Source of the DNA: Gammaproteobacteria bacterium
Lineage (GTDB): Bacteria > Pseudomonadota > Gammaproteobacteria > Pseudomonadales > Azotimanducaceae_A
Assembly: GCA_026713405.1 (NCBI GenBank)
Contig: JAPOON010000528.1
Location: 1 to 6,454 of the forward strand
DNA: 6,454 nt
Direction of reading: 5' to 3'
Position numbers and translations under genes: made by a program
In this document: in pieces, positions 1 through 5,143 of the stretch
How the letters are laid out: the number at the start of each line of letters is the position of its first letter
How positions within the stretch are numbered: position 1 is the stretch's first letter
Notes under the pieces: generated by a model
Told to the model about the DNA's origin: nothing
Databases searched by the model: none
The model's input: the letters and a program-made list of their open reading frames with translations, nothing else

Positions 1-152
1 GGACGGCGACGCTGCTCCGGGCGCCGGCCTCGGTCCCGGCCGCCGAAGGCGTGTTCCCGCGGCAGGGCGCGGGCATCGAGCGCATCGCGACGGCGATCCG
101 GTCCGGGTTCGACCCCGCAGGCGTGCTCAATCCCGGTCGCCTGGGGGCCTGA
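1..152 (+). CDS. glcE: Glycolate oxidase FAD-binding subunit GlcE, C-terminal end (partial)
   Basis: Only the last 49 codons are present; the gene enters from the left edge (first complete codon at position 3) and stops with TGA at 150-152. The tail contains FPRQGAGIERI followed by FDPAGVLNPGRLGA. The DPxG(V/I)xNPGR ending is typical of FAD-linked oxidases of the GlcD/GlcE family, where it closes the FAD-linked oxidase C-terminal domain. GlcE is an accessory flavin-binding subunit that works with GlcD and the iron-sulfur subunit GlcF to oxidise glycolate to glyoxylate at the cytoplasmic membrane. The assignment as GlcE rather than GlcD rests mainly on the complete glcF lying 4 bp downstream in the usual glcDEF order. 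The visible fragment shows no frameshift or other damage. Confidence 0.85.
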   Translation, partial: TATLLRAPASVPAAEGVFPRQGAGIERIATAIRSGFDPAGVLNPGRLGA

Positions 153-156
153 CGCG

Positions 157-1443
157 GTGCGCACCAACTTCACCGCCGCCCAGCTCGAGGACCCGGCCAT
201 CCGCACGGCGAACGGCATCCTCCGCGCCTGCGTGCACTGCGGGTTCTGCACGGCCACCTGCCCGACGTACGTGCTGCTCGGGGACGAACTCGACAGCCCA
301 CGGGGCCGGATCTACCTGATCAAGGACATGCTCGAGAACGACCGGCCGGCGGATGCCCGGACGGTGCTGCACGTGGACCGGTGCCTCTCGTGCCTCTCCT
401 GCATGACAACCTGTCCCTCCGGTGTGCATTACATGCACCTGGTCGACCACGCGCGGGCATGGATCGAACGAACCTTCCGGCGCCCCCCGCTCGAGCGGCT
501 GGTGCGCGGCCTGTTCAGCGCGTTGCTGCCCTATCCCGCGCGCTTTCGCTGGGCGCTGCGCCTGGGCCGGCTCGCCCGCCCGTTCGGCCGACTGCTGCCC
601 GAGCCTGCCGGCACCATGCTCCGCATGCTCCCGGAGCAAGCCATCCCGGACGGCTTCGTCCAGCCGGGCTCGGTGCACCCGGCGACCGGTGAACGCAAGC
701 TCCGGGTGGCCCTGCTCGCCGGTTGCGTGCAGCAGGCCCTCGACCCGCGCATCAACGACGCCACGGTACGCCTGCTGACCCGGCTGGGCGCCGAGGTGGT
801 GGTGCCCGCCGCCGCCGGCTGCTGCGGGGCGCTGGTGCACCACATGGGACGCGAGGACGCCGCCAAGCAGGCCGCCCGGCGCAACATTGCCGCGTGGCGC
901 CGGCTCGAGACCCAGGCGCCGCTTGACGCCATCGTGGTGAACGCATCCGGCTGCGGCACCATGCTCAAGGACTACGACCACCTCCTCCGGACGGAAGCAG
1001 ACAGCGAGGACGCGGCATGGGTTGCCGGGCTGGCGGCCGATGTCACCGAAGTGGTGGAGCGCCTCACGCTGCCGGCGGCATCCGGGCCACACGCCGGCAC
1101 CAGCGTCGCCTACCACGCCGCCTGCTCCCTGCAGCATGGCCAGCAACTCGCCCGCCTGCCGGCCTCGCTGCTGACAGAGGCCGGTTTCGACGTCCGGCCA
1201 GTGGCCGAAGGGCACCTCTGCTGCGGGTCGGCCGGGACCTACAACCTGCTCCAGCCCGAGATCGCCGAGCGATTGCGCGAGCGGAAGGTCGCCAACCTGG
1301 AACGGACCGGTGCGACCGCCGTCGCGGCCGGCAACATCGGCTGCATGGTGCAGATTGCCGGGAGTTGCGAGCTCCCCGTGGTCCACACCGTCGAACTGCT
1401 GGACTGGGCGACCGGGGGCCCGCAACCGGCGGCGCTTCGCTGA
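157..1443 (+). CDS. glcF: Glycolate oxidase iron-sulfur subunit GlcF
   Basis: This 428-residue protein is the electron-transfer subunit of glycolate oxidase, passing electrons from the GlcD/GlcE flavins towards the respiratory chain. Two ferredoxin-type [4Fe-4S] motifs lie at the N-terminus: C25-x2-C28-x2-C31-x3-C35-P and C76-x2-C79-x2-C82-x3-C86-P. Two cysteine-rich CCG domains follow. The first has C190, C222-C223-G and SGCG near 266; the second has C323, C355-C356-G and C396. This matches full-length GlcF (E. coli about 407 aa). The region ACVHCGFCTATCPTY and the HLCCGSAGTY block are close to the E. coli protein as I recall it. The GTG start at 157 lies 4 bp after the glcE stop, with a G-run at 143-147 as a possible ribosome binding site, so translation is probably coupled. 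The gene ends with TGA at 1441-1443. Confidence 0.95.
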   Translation: MRTNFTAAQLEDPAIRTANGILRACVHCGFCTATCPTYVLLGDELDSPRGRIYLIKDMLENDRPADARTVLHVDRCLSCLSCMTTCPSGVHYMHLVDHARAWIERTFRRPPLERLVRGLFSALLPYPARFRWALRLGRLARPFGRLLPEPAGTMLRMLPEQAIPDGFVQPGSVHPATGERKLRVALLAGCVQQALDPRINDATVRLLTRLGAEVVVPAAAGCCGALVHHMGREDAAKQAARRNIAAWRRLETQAPLDAIVVNASGCGTMLKDYDHLLRTEADSEDAAWVAGLAADVTEVVERLTLPAASGPHAGTSVAYHAACSLQHGQQLARLPASLLTEAGFDVRPVAEGHLCCGSAGTYNLLQPEIAERLRERKVANLERTGATAVAAGNIGCMVQIAGSCELPVVHTVELLDWATGGPQPAALR

Positions 1444-1500
1444 CGTCACGCGCCGGGCCGGGTAGCCGCCGGCCGCAGGACCGTGTGCTGTTCCGCACCA

Positions 1501-1513
1501 ATCGGGCCCCGAT
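1501..1513. repeat. Short perfect dyad upstream of the dioxygenase gene
   Basis: ATCGGGCCCCGAT has 6-bp arms around a single central base. It sits in the 143-bp gap between glcF and the dioxygenase gene, about 70 bp before the start codon. Its size and position would suit an operator, but a 13-bp dyad can arise by chance in GC-rich DNA. No T-run follows, so it is not a convincing glcF terminator, and I see no clear sigma-70 promoter beside it. Confidence 0.25.
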
Positions 1514-1573
1514 GGGCCTGTGTTAGGCTCGCCCGCAGCCTAGGCATGGCCGTGTGGCGGCCGCCGCCTGGCC

Positions 1574-1581
1574 GAGGAGGG
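1574..1581 (+). promoter_or_regulatory. Ribosome binding site of the intradiol dioxygenase
   Basis: GAGGAGGG is a near-perfect Shine-Dalgarno sequence. It stands 5 bases before the ATG at 1587 and only 2 bases before the ATG at 1584, so 1587 is the better start. The possible upstream start at 1554 would translate through this site and add 11 residues in front of the Tat signal, which is unlikely. Confidence 0.75.
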
Positions 1582-1586
1582 ACATG

Positions 1587-2306
1587 ATGACCAGGAAGAA
1601 ACGCACGCAACCCCAGCGCCGGTTGTCGCGCCGCAGCATGCTGTCCGGTCTGGGCGTGGCGGCCGCCACCGTCGCCGGTGCCGGCGTGGCCCGAGCGGCC
1701 TGCTCCGTGACCGCGTACCAGATCGACGGGCCGTTCTATCCCTACACGACCGGGGAGCAGGACTGGGATCTGACGCACATTGCAACCGGTAGTGACCGGG
1801 CGGCCGGCGAGGTCATCGAGGTGGTCGGCAAGATCCAGGACGCCAAGTGCCGGCCGGTCGGCGACTGCGTGCTTGAGATCTGGCAGGCGAACGTGCATGG
1901 CCGCTATGACCATCCGAAGGACGGCAACCCGGCGCCGGTCGACCCGAACTTCCAGGGCTACGCCCGCATCGTCGCCGACAAGAACGGCGAATACCGGTTC
2001 CGCACGATCCGTCCGGCGCCCTACGCGGCGATCGGCGACTGGTACCGCCCGGCCCACATTCATTTCAAGGTGCATCCGCCGCTGAACCCGGGCGTCACCA
2101 CGCAGATGTATTTCCAGGATGACCCGCTCATCGAGAGCGACCTCCTCCTGAAACCGCTGTCGGAGGCGGAGCGGGCAGCTCTGATCGTCGCCTTCGATAC
2201 CGAGACCGCGGACGGCATCAAGCAGGGAGCGTTCAACCTTCAGGTGCCGGAGGGCTGGATGCCGCCGCCGGAACTGATGGACATCATCCGCCAGCAGCAG
2301 GGCTGA
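1587..2306 (+). CDS. Tat-exported intradiol ring-cleavage dioxygenase
   Basis: This 239-residue protein belongs to the Fe(III) intradiol dioxygenase family (catechol 1,2-/protocatechuate 3,4-dioxygenase), which opens ortho-dihydroxy aromatic rings between the two hydroxyls. The N-terminus is a twin-arginine signal: basic n-region, R15-R16 in SRRSML, a hydrophobic stretch GLGVAAATVAGAGV, and a likely cleavage after ARA at about residue 37. The mature part begins with the family-typical GPFYP (residues 48-52). Predicted iron ligands are Y107 (in HGRYDHP), Y146 (in RPAPYAA), H157 and H159 (in RPAHIHF); R154 corresponds to the arginine conserved before PAHIH in protocatechuate 3,4-dioxygenase. 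The segment from the second Tyr to the first His is 11 residues, against 13 in the classical PcaH chain. Tat-signal homologues of this family are common in bacterial genomes and mostly have unknown substrates, so no pca or cat symbol is given. No aromatic-degradation partner genes lie nearby. Confidence 0.9.
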   Translation: MTRKKRTQPQRRLSRRSMLSGLGVAAATVAGAGVARAACSVTAYQIDGPFYPYTTGEQDWDLTHIATGSDRAAGEVIEVVGKIQDAKCRPVGDCVLEIWQANVHGRYDHPKDGNPAPVDPNFQGYARIVADKNGEYRFRTIRPAPYAAIGDWYRPAHIHFKVHPPLNPGVTTQMYFQDDPLIESDLLLKPLSEAERAALIVAFDTETADGIKQGAFNLQVPEGWMPPPELMDIIRQQQG

Positions 2307-2309
2307 CGA

Positions 2310-2341
2310 ACGCCCCGCCTATCGCGGGAGGGGCGGGGCGT
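2310..2341 (+). terminator. GC-rich stem-loop after the dioxygenase gene
   Basis: ACGCCCCGCC at 2310-2319 pairs perfectly with GGCGGGGCGT at 2332-2341 across a 12-base loop, starting 4 bases after the dioxygenase stop. It is well placed to end that transcript or to protect its 3' end. There is no U-tract behind it (TCGACTGC follows), so it is not a textbook intrinsic terminator. Confidence 0.55.
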
Positions 2342-2416
2342 CGACTGCGCGCGGGAAACCCATCGGGACGCCGGGCTGGCCAGCGGGTCGGGCAGCTTGC
2401 GGCGCCCCGCCAGCTT

Positions 2417-2424
2417 GGGAGGAG
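2417..2424 (+). promoter_or_regulatory. Probable ribosome binding site of the M48-like gene
   Basis: GGGAGGAG lies 11 bases before the ATG at 2436. The spacing is longer than ideal. It still favours the ATG at 2436 over a TTG at 2397, which lies upstream of this site and would place 13 residues in front of the signal peptide. Confidence 0.5.
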
Positions 2425-2435
2425 CTTCAGGGACC

Positions 2436-2987
2436 ATGCCACGCCGGCCGGGCATCGTGTTGGCAGCGCTGCTGCTGCCTGCTTCCGGTCTGGCCTGCCC
2501 TCCTTCCCATGAATCCGAGACCGCCGCGTCCGCATTGCACGCGGTCCTGGGGGCTGCCGGCTTGTCCGGAACCAATTTCGAGGTTCGGGAATCGGGCCAC
2601 GTCCTGAATGCAAGAGCCCTGATCTGCGATGGCAATCGGTACATCCTGATAAATGATCGATTCCTTTCCGGTCTTGGGTGGACGGACCGGAACTGGAACT
2701 GGACGAAGGTGGGGATCGTGGCGCGGGAGATCGGGCGCCATGCCATGGGCCACGTTGTGTATCGAGGCGAGAGGCATCGGGAGGAAATCTCTGCCGACCG
2801 GTACGCCGGGCATCTCCTCTTTCGGATGGGGGCGTCGCTCGAGCAGGCCCTTGCGATGACCGAGTTCCTGCCCGAAGTATTGTCGTCCAGCCACCCCAGG
2901 AAGTCCGAACGGGTGGCAGCCGTCCGGGGCGGCTGGAGGAATGCCGGCGGTGTGGTGGACAGCGGGGGCGCCCCGGCCGCGCCGTGA
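2436..2987 (+). CDS. Secreted M48-type peptidase homologue with degenerate zinc motif
   Basis: The protein has 183 residues from the ATG at 2436. It starts with an export signal (PRRP, then a hydrophobic GIVLAALLLPASGLA) and a likely cleavage before CPPSHE. The bases before that Cys (G-L-A) do not form a good lipobox, so it is probably periplasmic. The rest follows small M48-like proteins: CDGNRYILIN, then VAREIGRHAMGH (95-106), then EISADRYAGHLLFRMGASLEQA (E117, D121), then HPRKSERVAAVRGGW (153-167). In active members the helix reads HEIGHH, where two His bind zinc and Glu is the base. Here both ligand positions are Arg (R97, R101), while E98, H102, H106 and the downstream E117xxAD are kept. 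Loss of proteolytic activity is therefore inferred. The reading frame is intact and the gene lies alone between two stem-loops, so nothing in context points to a partner. Confidence 0.7.
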   Translation: MPRRPGIVLAALLLPASGLACPPSHESETAASALHAVLGAAGLSGTNFEVRESGHVLNARALICDGNRYILINDRFLSGLGWTDRNWNWTKVGIVAREIGRHAMGHVVYRGERHREEISADRYAGHLLFRMGASLEQALAMTEFLPEVLSSSHPRKSERVAAVRGGWRNAGGVVDSGGAPAAP

Positions 2988-3036
2988 GCGGCTCCGACGC
3001 GCCACCGTTTCAGGCAATTCTCGCCGCGAAAGGCCT

Positions 3037-3060
3037 GCTCTGGCCCACTTGGGCCAGAGC
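3037..3060. terminator. Perfect 10-bp hairpin between convergent genes
   Basis: GCTCTGGCCC (3037-3046) and GGGCCAGAGC (3051-3060) are exact reverse complements around an ACTT loop. It lies 49 bases after the M48-like stop, and the next gene converges on it from the right. On the + side CCCGTCTTCG follows; on the - side AGGCCTTTCG follows. Neither is a strong U-tract, but the stem is very stable, so bidirectional termination is the likely role. Confidence 0.6.
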
Positions 3061-3076
3061 CCCGTCTTCGTGAAGG

Positions 3077-3138
3077 CGGTCGGTGTCCGGGGTAGAGCCA
3101 CCGCCAGGTGACGGCATGCCCCGCCAGCGCACCGACCG
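3077..3138. repeat. Nested palindromic element, function unknown
   Basis: CGGTCGGTG (3077-3085) is the exact reverse complement of CACCGACCG (3130-3138), 44 bases apart. Inside it, GGGG (3089-3092) can pair with CCCC (3119-3122), and CACC (3099-3102) with GGTG (3107-3110) around GCCA. The three pairings nest in order and could form one branched or interrupted stem. It follows directly after the hairpin at 3037-3060. It could be a copy of a dispersed palindromic repeat, part of an RNA structure, or chance in GC-rich DNA. Confidence 0.35.
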
Positions 3139-3233
3139 GGGGCGGGTGCCCTTCGACCACCGAGCCGCCGTGGGCGCAGGCTTTCCGCCTCCGGCATTCC
3201 ATCGGGCCCGCGGCCACGCCATTGGGAGTGCTT

Positions 3234-3248
3234 CGGCCCCCGGGGCCG
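3234..3248. repeat. 15-bp GC palindrome downstream of the minus-strand acetyltransferase
   Basis: CGGCCCC and GGGGCCG flank a single central C. It lies 63 bp beyond the stop of the minus-strand GNAT gene. It might contribute to ending that transcript, but no T-run follows on the minus strand. Confidence 0.3.
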
Positions 3249-3285
3249 TACCAACTGCGAATTCCGAGAGCGCGACAGCGACTAT

Positions 3286-3315
3286 CACCCGGTCATCACG
3301 CACCCGGTCATCACG
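3286..3315. repeat. Two-copy 15-bp perfect tandem repeat
   Basis: CACCCGGTCATCACG occurs twice without a gap (3286-3300 and 3301-3315). The second copy contains the stop codon of the minus-strand acetyltransferase (TCA at 3311-3313, TGA on the minus strand), and the first copy carries the same TGATGA downstream. The duplication therefore lies across the 3' end of the gene, probably from replication slippage. Confidence 0.85.
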
Positions 3316-3814
3316 CGCCACTCGGGTCGAGCGCCTTTTCCATGTAGATCACCCCGTCCAGCGGATTCTCGTAGTACGGGGCGATTTCGCGGAAACCCAG
3401 TGAACGGTAGAGTTCTGTGGCAGCGGAAAGCTTGGAGAAGGTGTCGAGACGCATTCGGCCGTAGCCGGCGGAACGACCGGCATCGACGATGGCTTCGGCC
3501 AGTGTTCGACCCAGGCCCAAACCGCGCCAGGGCCGGCGCACGAACAGGCGCTTCATCTCGCAGGTTCCGGCCGACAAGGGCTTCATCGCGACGCCGGCGA
3601 CTGGCGTGCCGTCGACGTGACGCGCCAGCAACATGCGCCCCAGCGGAGGTGCGTAGTCGCCCGGGAGGGAGGCCAGTTCGGCCGAGAAGTTCTGGAAGGT
3701 CAGATCCTGGCCAAGCCAGCGTTGGTATTCGATGAACAGGGCGCGCATGTCGGCAATGTCCGAGACGGACACCGCCTCCCGTATCCGCACGTCTTGGTCG
3801 TTGATGTCTTGCAT
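3311..3814 (-). CDS. GNAT family N-acetyltransferase
   Basis: This protein has 167 residues from the ATG whose complement is at 3812-3814. A GTG 6 bases further upstream (3820) is also in frame, but GGAA (complement of 3823-3826) is 8 bases from the ATG and nearly touches the GTG, so the ATG is preferred. It shows the GNAT fold: KRLFVRRPWRGLGLGRTLAEAIVDAG (residues 88-113) is motif A, with RGLGLG as the acetyl-CoA pyrophosphate-binding loop. Motif B follows, with ATELYRSLGFREI (132-144). The N-terminal half (MRALFIEYQRWLG) resembles small GNAT enzymes of unknown substrate. It transfers acetyl from acetyl-CoA to an amine; the acceptor cannot be told from sequence. It diverges from the second GNAT gene across a 323-bp interval, and the two proteins share little beyond motif A. 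Confidence 0.9.
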   Translation of the reverse strand: MQDINDQDVRIREAVSVSDIADMRALFIEYQRWLGQDLTFQNFSAELASLPGDYAPPLGRMLLARHVDGTPVAGVAMKPLSAGTCEMKRLFVRRPWRGLGLGRTLAEAIVDAGRSAGYGRMRLDTFSKLSAATELYRSLGFREIAPYYENPLDGVIYMEKALDPSGA

Positions 3815-3820
3815 GCGCAC

Positions 3821-4143
3821 GTTTCCGGCACCGACCGTGCCCGCTCCGTCCCACCGACATGGTCACAGGGCGAAGATTTGCTCGACCCTGTTCGGATGGT
3901 CAATGGACTGGGGTTCCCGTCCGAATGCCCGTACTTGGGCATTGCGGGCGAGAGATGCCTCGGTAGACAAGTCCAGACCTCAAGGGGTCAGCATTCTGCC
4001 GGAACTGAACCGTATCAAGCGGATATTCGCCCCGTTCATCGCCGACGCGTAGGGATTTCCAGCCTCGGGGTAGCCGCATGTCCGCTCGCAACCGGTATCG
4101 GGCTGCGTTGATTGATGCTTCGGGTCCCGGTTAGCTTGCGTGC
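3821..4143. other. Gene-free interval between divergent acetyltransferase genes
   Basis: I recognise no protein, tRNA or other RNA in this interval; the open frames crossing it give no familiar motif. It must hold the promoters of both flanking genes. It contains two overlapping dyads: TTCGGATGG (3891-3899) against CCGTCCGAA (3917-3925), which pairs with one G-T wobble, and AATGCCC (3924-3930) against GGGCATT (3937-3943) around GTACTT. A TTGATT at 4108-4113 followed after 17 bp by TTAGCT (4131-4136) is a weak promoter candidate for the rightward gene. An old decayed gene cannot be excluded. Confidence 0.5.
3924..3943. repeat. 7-bp perfect inverted repeat in the divergent intergenic region
   Basis: AATGCCC (3924-3930) and GGGCATT (3937-3943) are exact reverse complements separated by GTACTT. 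It shares two bases with the dyad at 3891-3925, so in RNA the two stems would compete at their edge. It could be an operator half-site pair for a regulator or a small hairpin; no regulator gene lies in the window. Confidence 0.4.
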
Positions 4144-4650
4144 ATGCGGGACGCCGATTGTCAACTGCGACGAGCCACTGAAAGCGATGCGGAGTTCCTT
4201 CGGCTTCTCCACGATCGCGCCTACGTGAAGTACGTGAAACGCATGGGCGGCAAGCCCGAACCCATGGCGGCGGATTGGTCAGCGGTCTTGAGAGACGATG
4301 CGGTGTGGTTGGCCGAAGTGGATCGAAATCCGACGGGGGCGATCGTCTTGCGGATCCGGCCTGATCACATGCTCATCTGGAGCGTGGCGGTGGAACCGCG
4401 CCTGCAGCGACGCGGCATCGGAAGGCAGCTCATGCGTTTCGCGGAGGCGGAAGCGCGACGGCGGGGCGTCGACGAGATCAGGCTCTATACGAACAGGAAA
4501 TTCACTGAAAACATCAGGTTGTACAAGGGCATCGGCTATGCCGTGACGCACGCGGAGACCCTCGGCCAGCGCACGTTGGTGCACATGCGCAAACAGATCC
4601 GTGACCGGCGCGACAGGAGCCCCGGAAATGCCGAAAAACATGGTGCCTGA
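4144..4650 (+). CDS. GNAT family N-acetyltransferase
   Basis: The protein has 168 residues. It opens with CQLRRATESDAEFLRLLH, a common first strand and helix of GNAT proteins. Motif A is at 79-108: WSVAVEPRLQRRGIGRQLM, with QRRGIG (88-93) as the acetyl-CoA-binding loop. It is followed by IRLYTNRKFTENIRLYKGIGY (112-132), the usual strand 5 and motif B, with N123 and Y127 in typical positions. This N-x-x-x-x-x-Y(K/R)xxGY pattern is shared with many small acetyltransferases of unknown acceptor. The ATG at 4144 has no good Shine-Dalgarno sequence in front of it. The C-terminal 18 residues (RDRRDRSPGNAEKHGA region) are charged and probably disordered. There is no DUF1778/RHH-type antitoxin gene beside it, so a GNAT toxin-antitoxin role has no support. 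Confidence 0.9.
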   Translation: MRDADCQLRRATESDAEFLRLLHDRAYVKYVKRMGGKPEPMAADWSAVLRDDAVWLAEVDRNPTGAIVLRIRPDHMLIWSVAVEPRLQRRGIGRQLMRFAEAEARRRGVDEIRLYTNRKFTENIRLYKGIGYAVTHAETLGQRTLVHMRKQIRDRRDRSPGNAEKHGA

Positions 4651-4790
4651 AGTGCGGCGGGGTTTGATCGCCTTCGATGGCCCCGGCATGTCATTGGTGG
4701 ACGGGCCAGCCATCCCGTCGCCGGTGCAAAAACGCGTGTCCGATCCCGCTGGCTCATCGCTCTGGGGCCGGGTCTTGGCCGCGCCGCGGC

Positions 4791-4809
4791 GCCTGCGGGA
4801 ACCGCAGGC
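4791..4809 (+). terminator. 8-bp hairpin with GAA loop, possible terminator
   Basis: GCCTGCGG (4791-4798) and CCGCAGGC (4802-4809) pair perfectly around GAA. A moderately T-rich TTGCTCCTTC follows on the + strand, so it may end the transcript of the rightward acetyltransferase, whose stop is 140 bp upstream. It also lies 40 bp beyond the dinB-like stop on the minus strand, where no T-run follows. Confidence 0.45.
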
Positions 4810-4848
4810 TTGCTCCTTCAGCCTGTCGGCTGGGTCGGATCTTCGGGC

Positions 4849-4986
4849 CTAGAGCGTGCGGACGTAATAGATCAGGTCCAGCTCAGGGGGCGGCATTCCG
4901 GCCTGGCTCAGCATGCCGTGCACCTGACCGCGATGGTGGGTCTGGTGGTTGACCAAATCAATCATGGCAAAGCATGGATACGATCA
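4849..4986 (-). pseudogene. DinB-family protein, C-terminal remnant
   Basis: Reading the minus strand to a TAG at 4851-4849 gives 38 codons from an internal ATG (4965). The segment NHQTHHRGQVHGML and then QAGMPPPELDLIYYVRTL is clearly the C-terminal helix and tail of a DinB/DfsB-type four-helix protein. The H-x3-H in NHQTHHRGQ supplies two of the three metal-binding His of that family. Full-length members have roughly 150-180 residues. Here the frame runs upstream only through SYPCFA before a stop (TGA, complement of 4984-4986), and none of the expected N-terminal 110 or more residues is found further right. The gene has lost its 5' part, next to the integrase gene. No functional product is expected. 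DinB-family proteins are metal-dependent, often thiol-transferase-like, with mostly unknown roles. Confidence 0.8.
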
Positions 4987-5093
4987 GGGTGACATGGAAG
5001 GACATATCTAGAAAAAATCCAATGAATTGCTTGTATTTCGGATGCGCAATCCCTGCCATGCCTGCGATGTCGTGACCTAGGGGTTTCTTTGTC
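4987..5093. other. AT-rich segment between dinB remnant and integrase; likely island end
   Basis: This stretch has no gene. Base composition drops sharply in GC around 5003-5041 (TCTAGAAAAAATCC and TTGCTTGTATTTCGG) compared with both sides of the window. The position, between a truncated chromosomal gene and an outward-reading tyrosine recombinase, is where an attachment site would be expected. The exact core cannot be fixed without the other end of the element or an empty-site genome. GACATAT occurs both here (5001-5007) and in the integrase promoter (5111-5117). Confidence 0.4.
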
Positions 5094-5120
5094 GTGTTGA
5101 CACCTGTGTTGACATATGTC
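5094..5120 (+). promoter_or_regulatory. Tandem GTGTTGACA repeats and palindrome, probable integrase operator
   Basis: GTGTTGACA occurs at 5094-5102 and again at 5106-5114, a 12-bp repeat step just over one helical turn. The second copy runs into GACATATGTC (5111-5120), a perfect 10-bp palindrome. These overlap the -35 box of the integrase promoter, a typical place for a repressor, an excisionase or the recombinase itself to bind. Confidence 0.5.
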
Positions 5121-5136
5121 GGCCCGGACCTACATT
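5109..5136 (+). promoter_or_regulatory. Predicted sigma-70 promoter of the integrase gene
   Basis: TTGACA (5109-5114) matches the -35 consensus at all six bases, and TACATT (5131-5136) matches the -10 consensus at four of six, with a 16-bp spacer. Transcription would start at about 5142-5144, at or next to the integrase ATG (5144). No Shine-Dalgarno sequence lies before that ATG, so a leaderless mRNA is plausible. The first TTGACA (5097-5102) has no -10 at a usable distance. Confidence 0.55.
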
Positions 5137-5143
5137 CACGGCC

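Noticed and set aside
1441..1448. TGACGTCA palindrome at the glcF stop
   Set aside because: An 8-bp palindrome that includes the stop codon is easily due to chance and has no supporting context.
127..1449. 440-residue open frame on the minus strand opposite glcF
   Set aside because: It is the antisense shadow of a clearly recognised glcF; its protein is low-complexity Gly/Arg/His-rich with no domain, as expected for GC-rich codon use.
1446..2075. 209-residue minus-strand open frame opposite the dioxygenase
   Set aside because: Antisense of a well-supported gene with no recognisable domain.
2436..2520. Lipoprotein signal on the M48-like protein
   Set aside because: A Cys follows the hydrophobic segment, but the three residues before it are G-L-A rather than the L-(A/S)-(G/A) pattern.
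2240..3254. Two long minus-strand open frames (325 and 275 residues) over the M48-like gene
   Set aside because: They run through the start of the M48-like gene, two strong hairpins and intergenic DNA and show no family motif, while the plus strand has a signal peptide and several M48 motifs in order.
3311..4650. GNAT toxin-antitoxin module
   Set aside because: Both GNAT proteins are of toxin-like size, but no ribbon-helix-helix antitoxin gene precedes or overlaps either one, and the two are divergent.
4601..4852. 83-residue plus-strand open frame after the second acetyltransferase
   Set aside because: It overlaps the acetyltransferase end in another frame, crosses the hairpin at 4791-4809, has no ribosome binding site and resembles nothing known.
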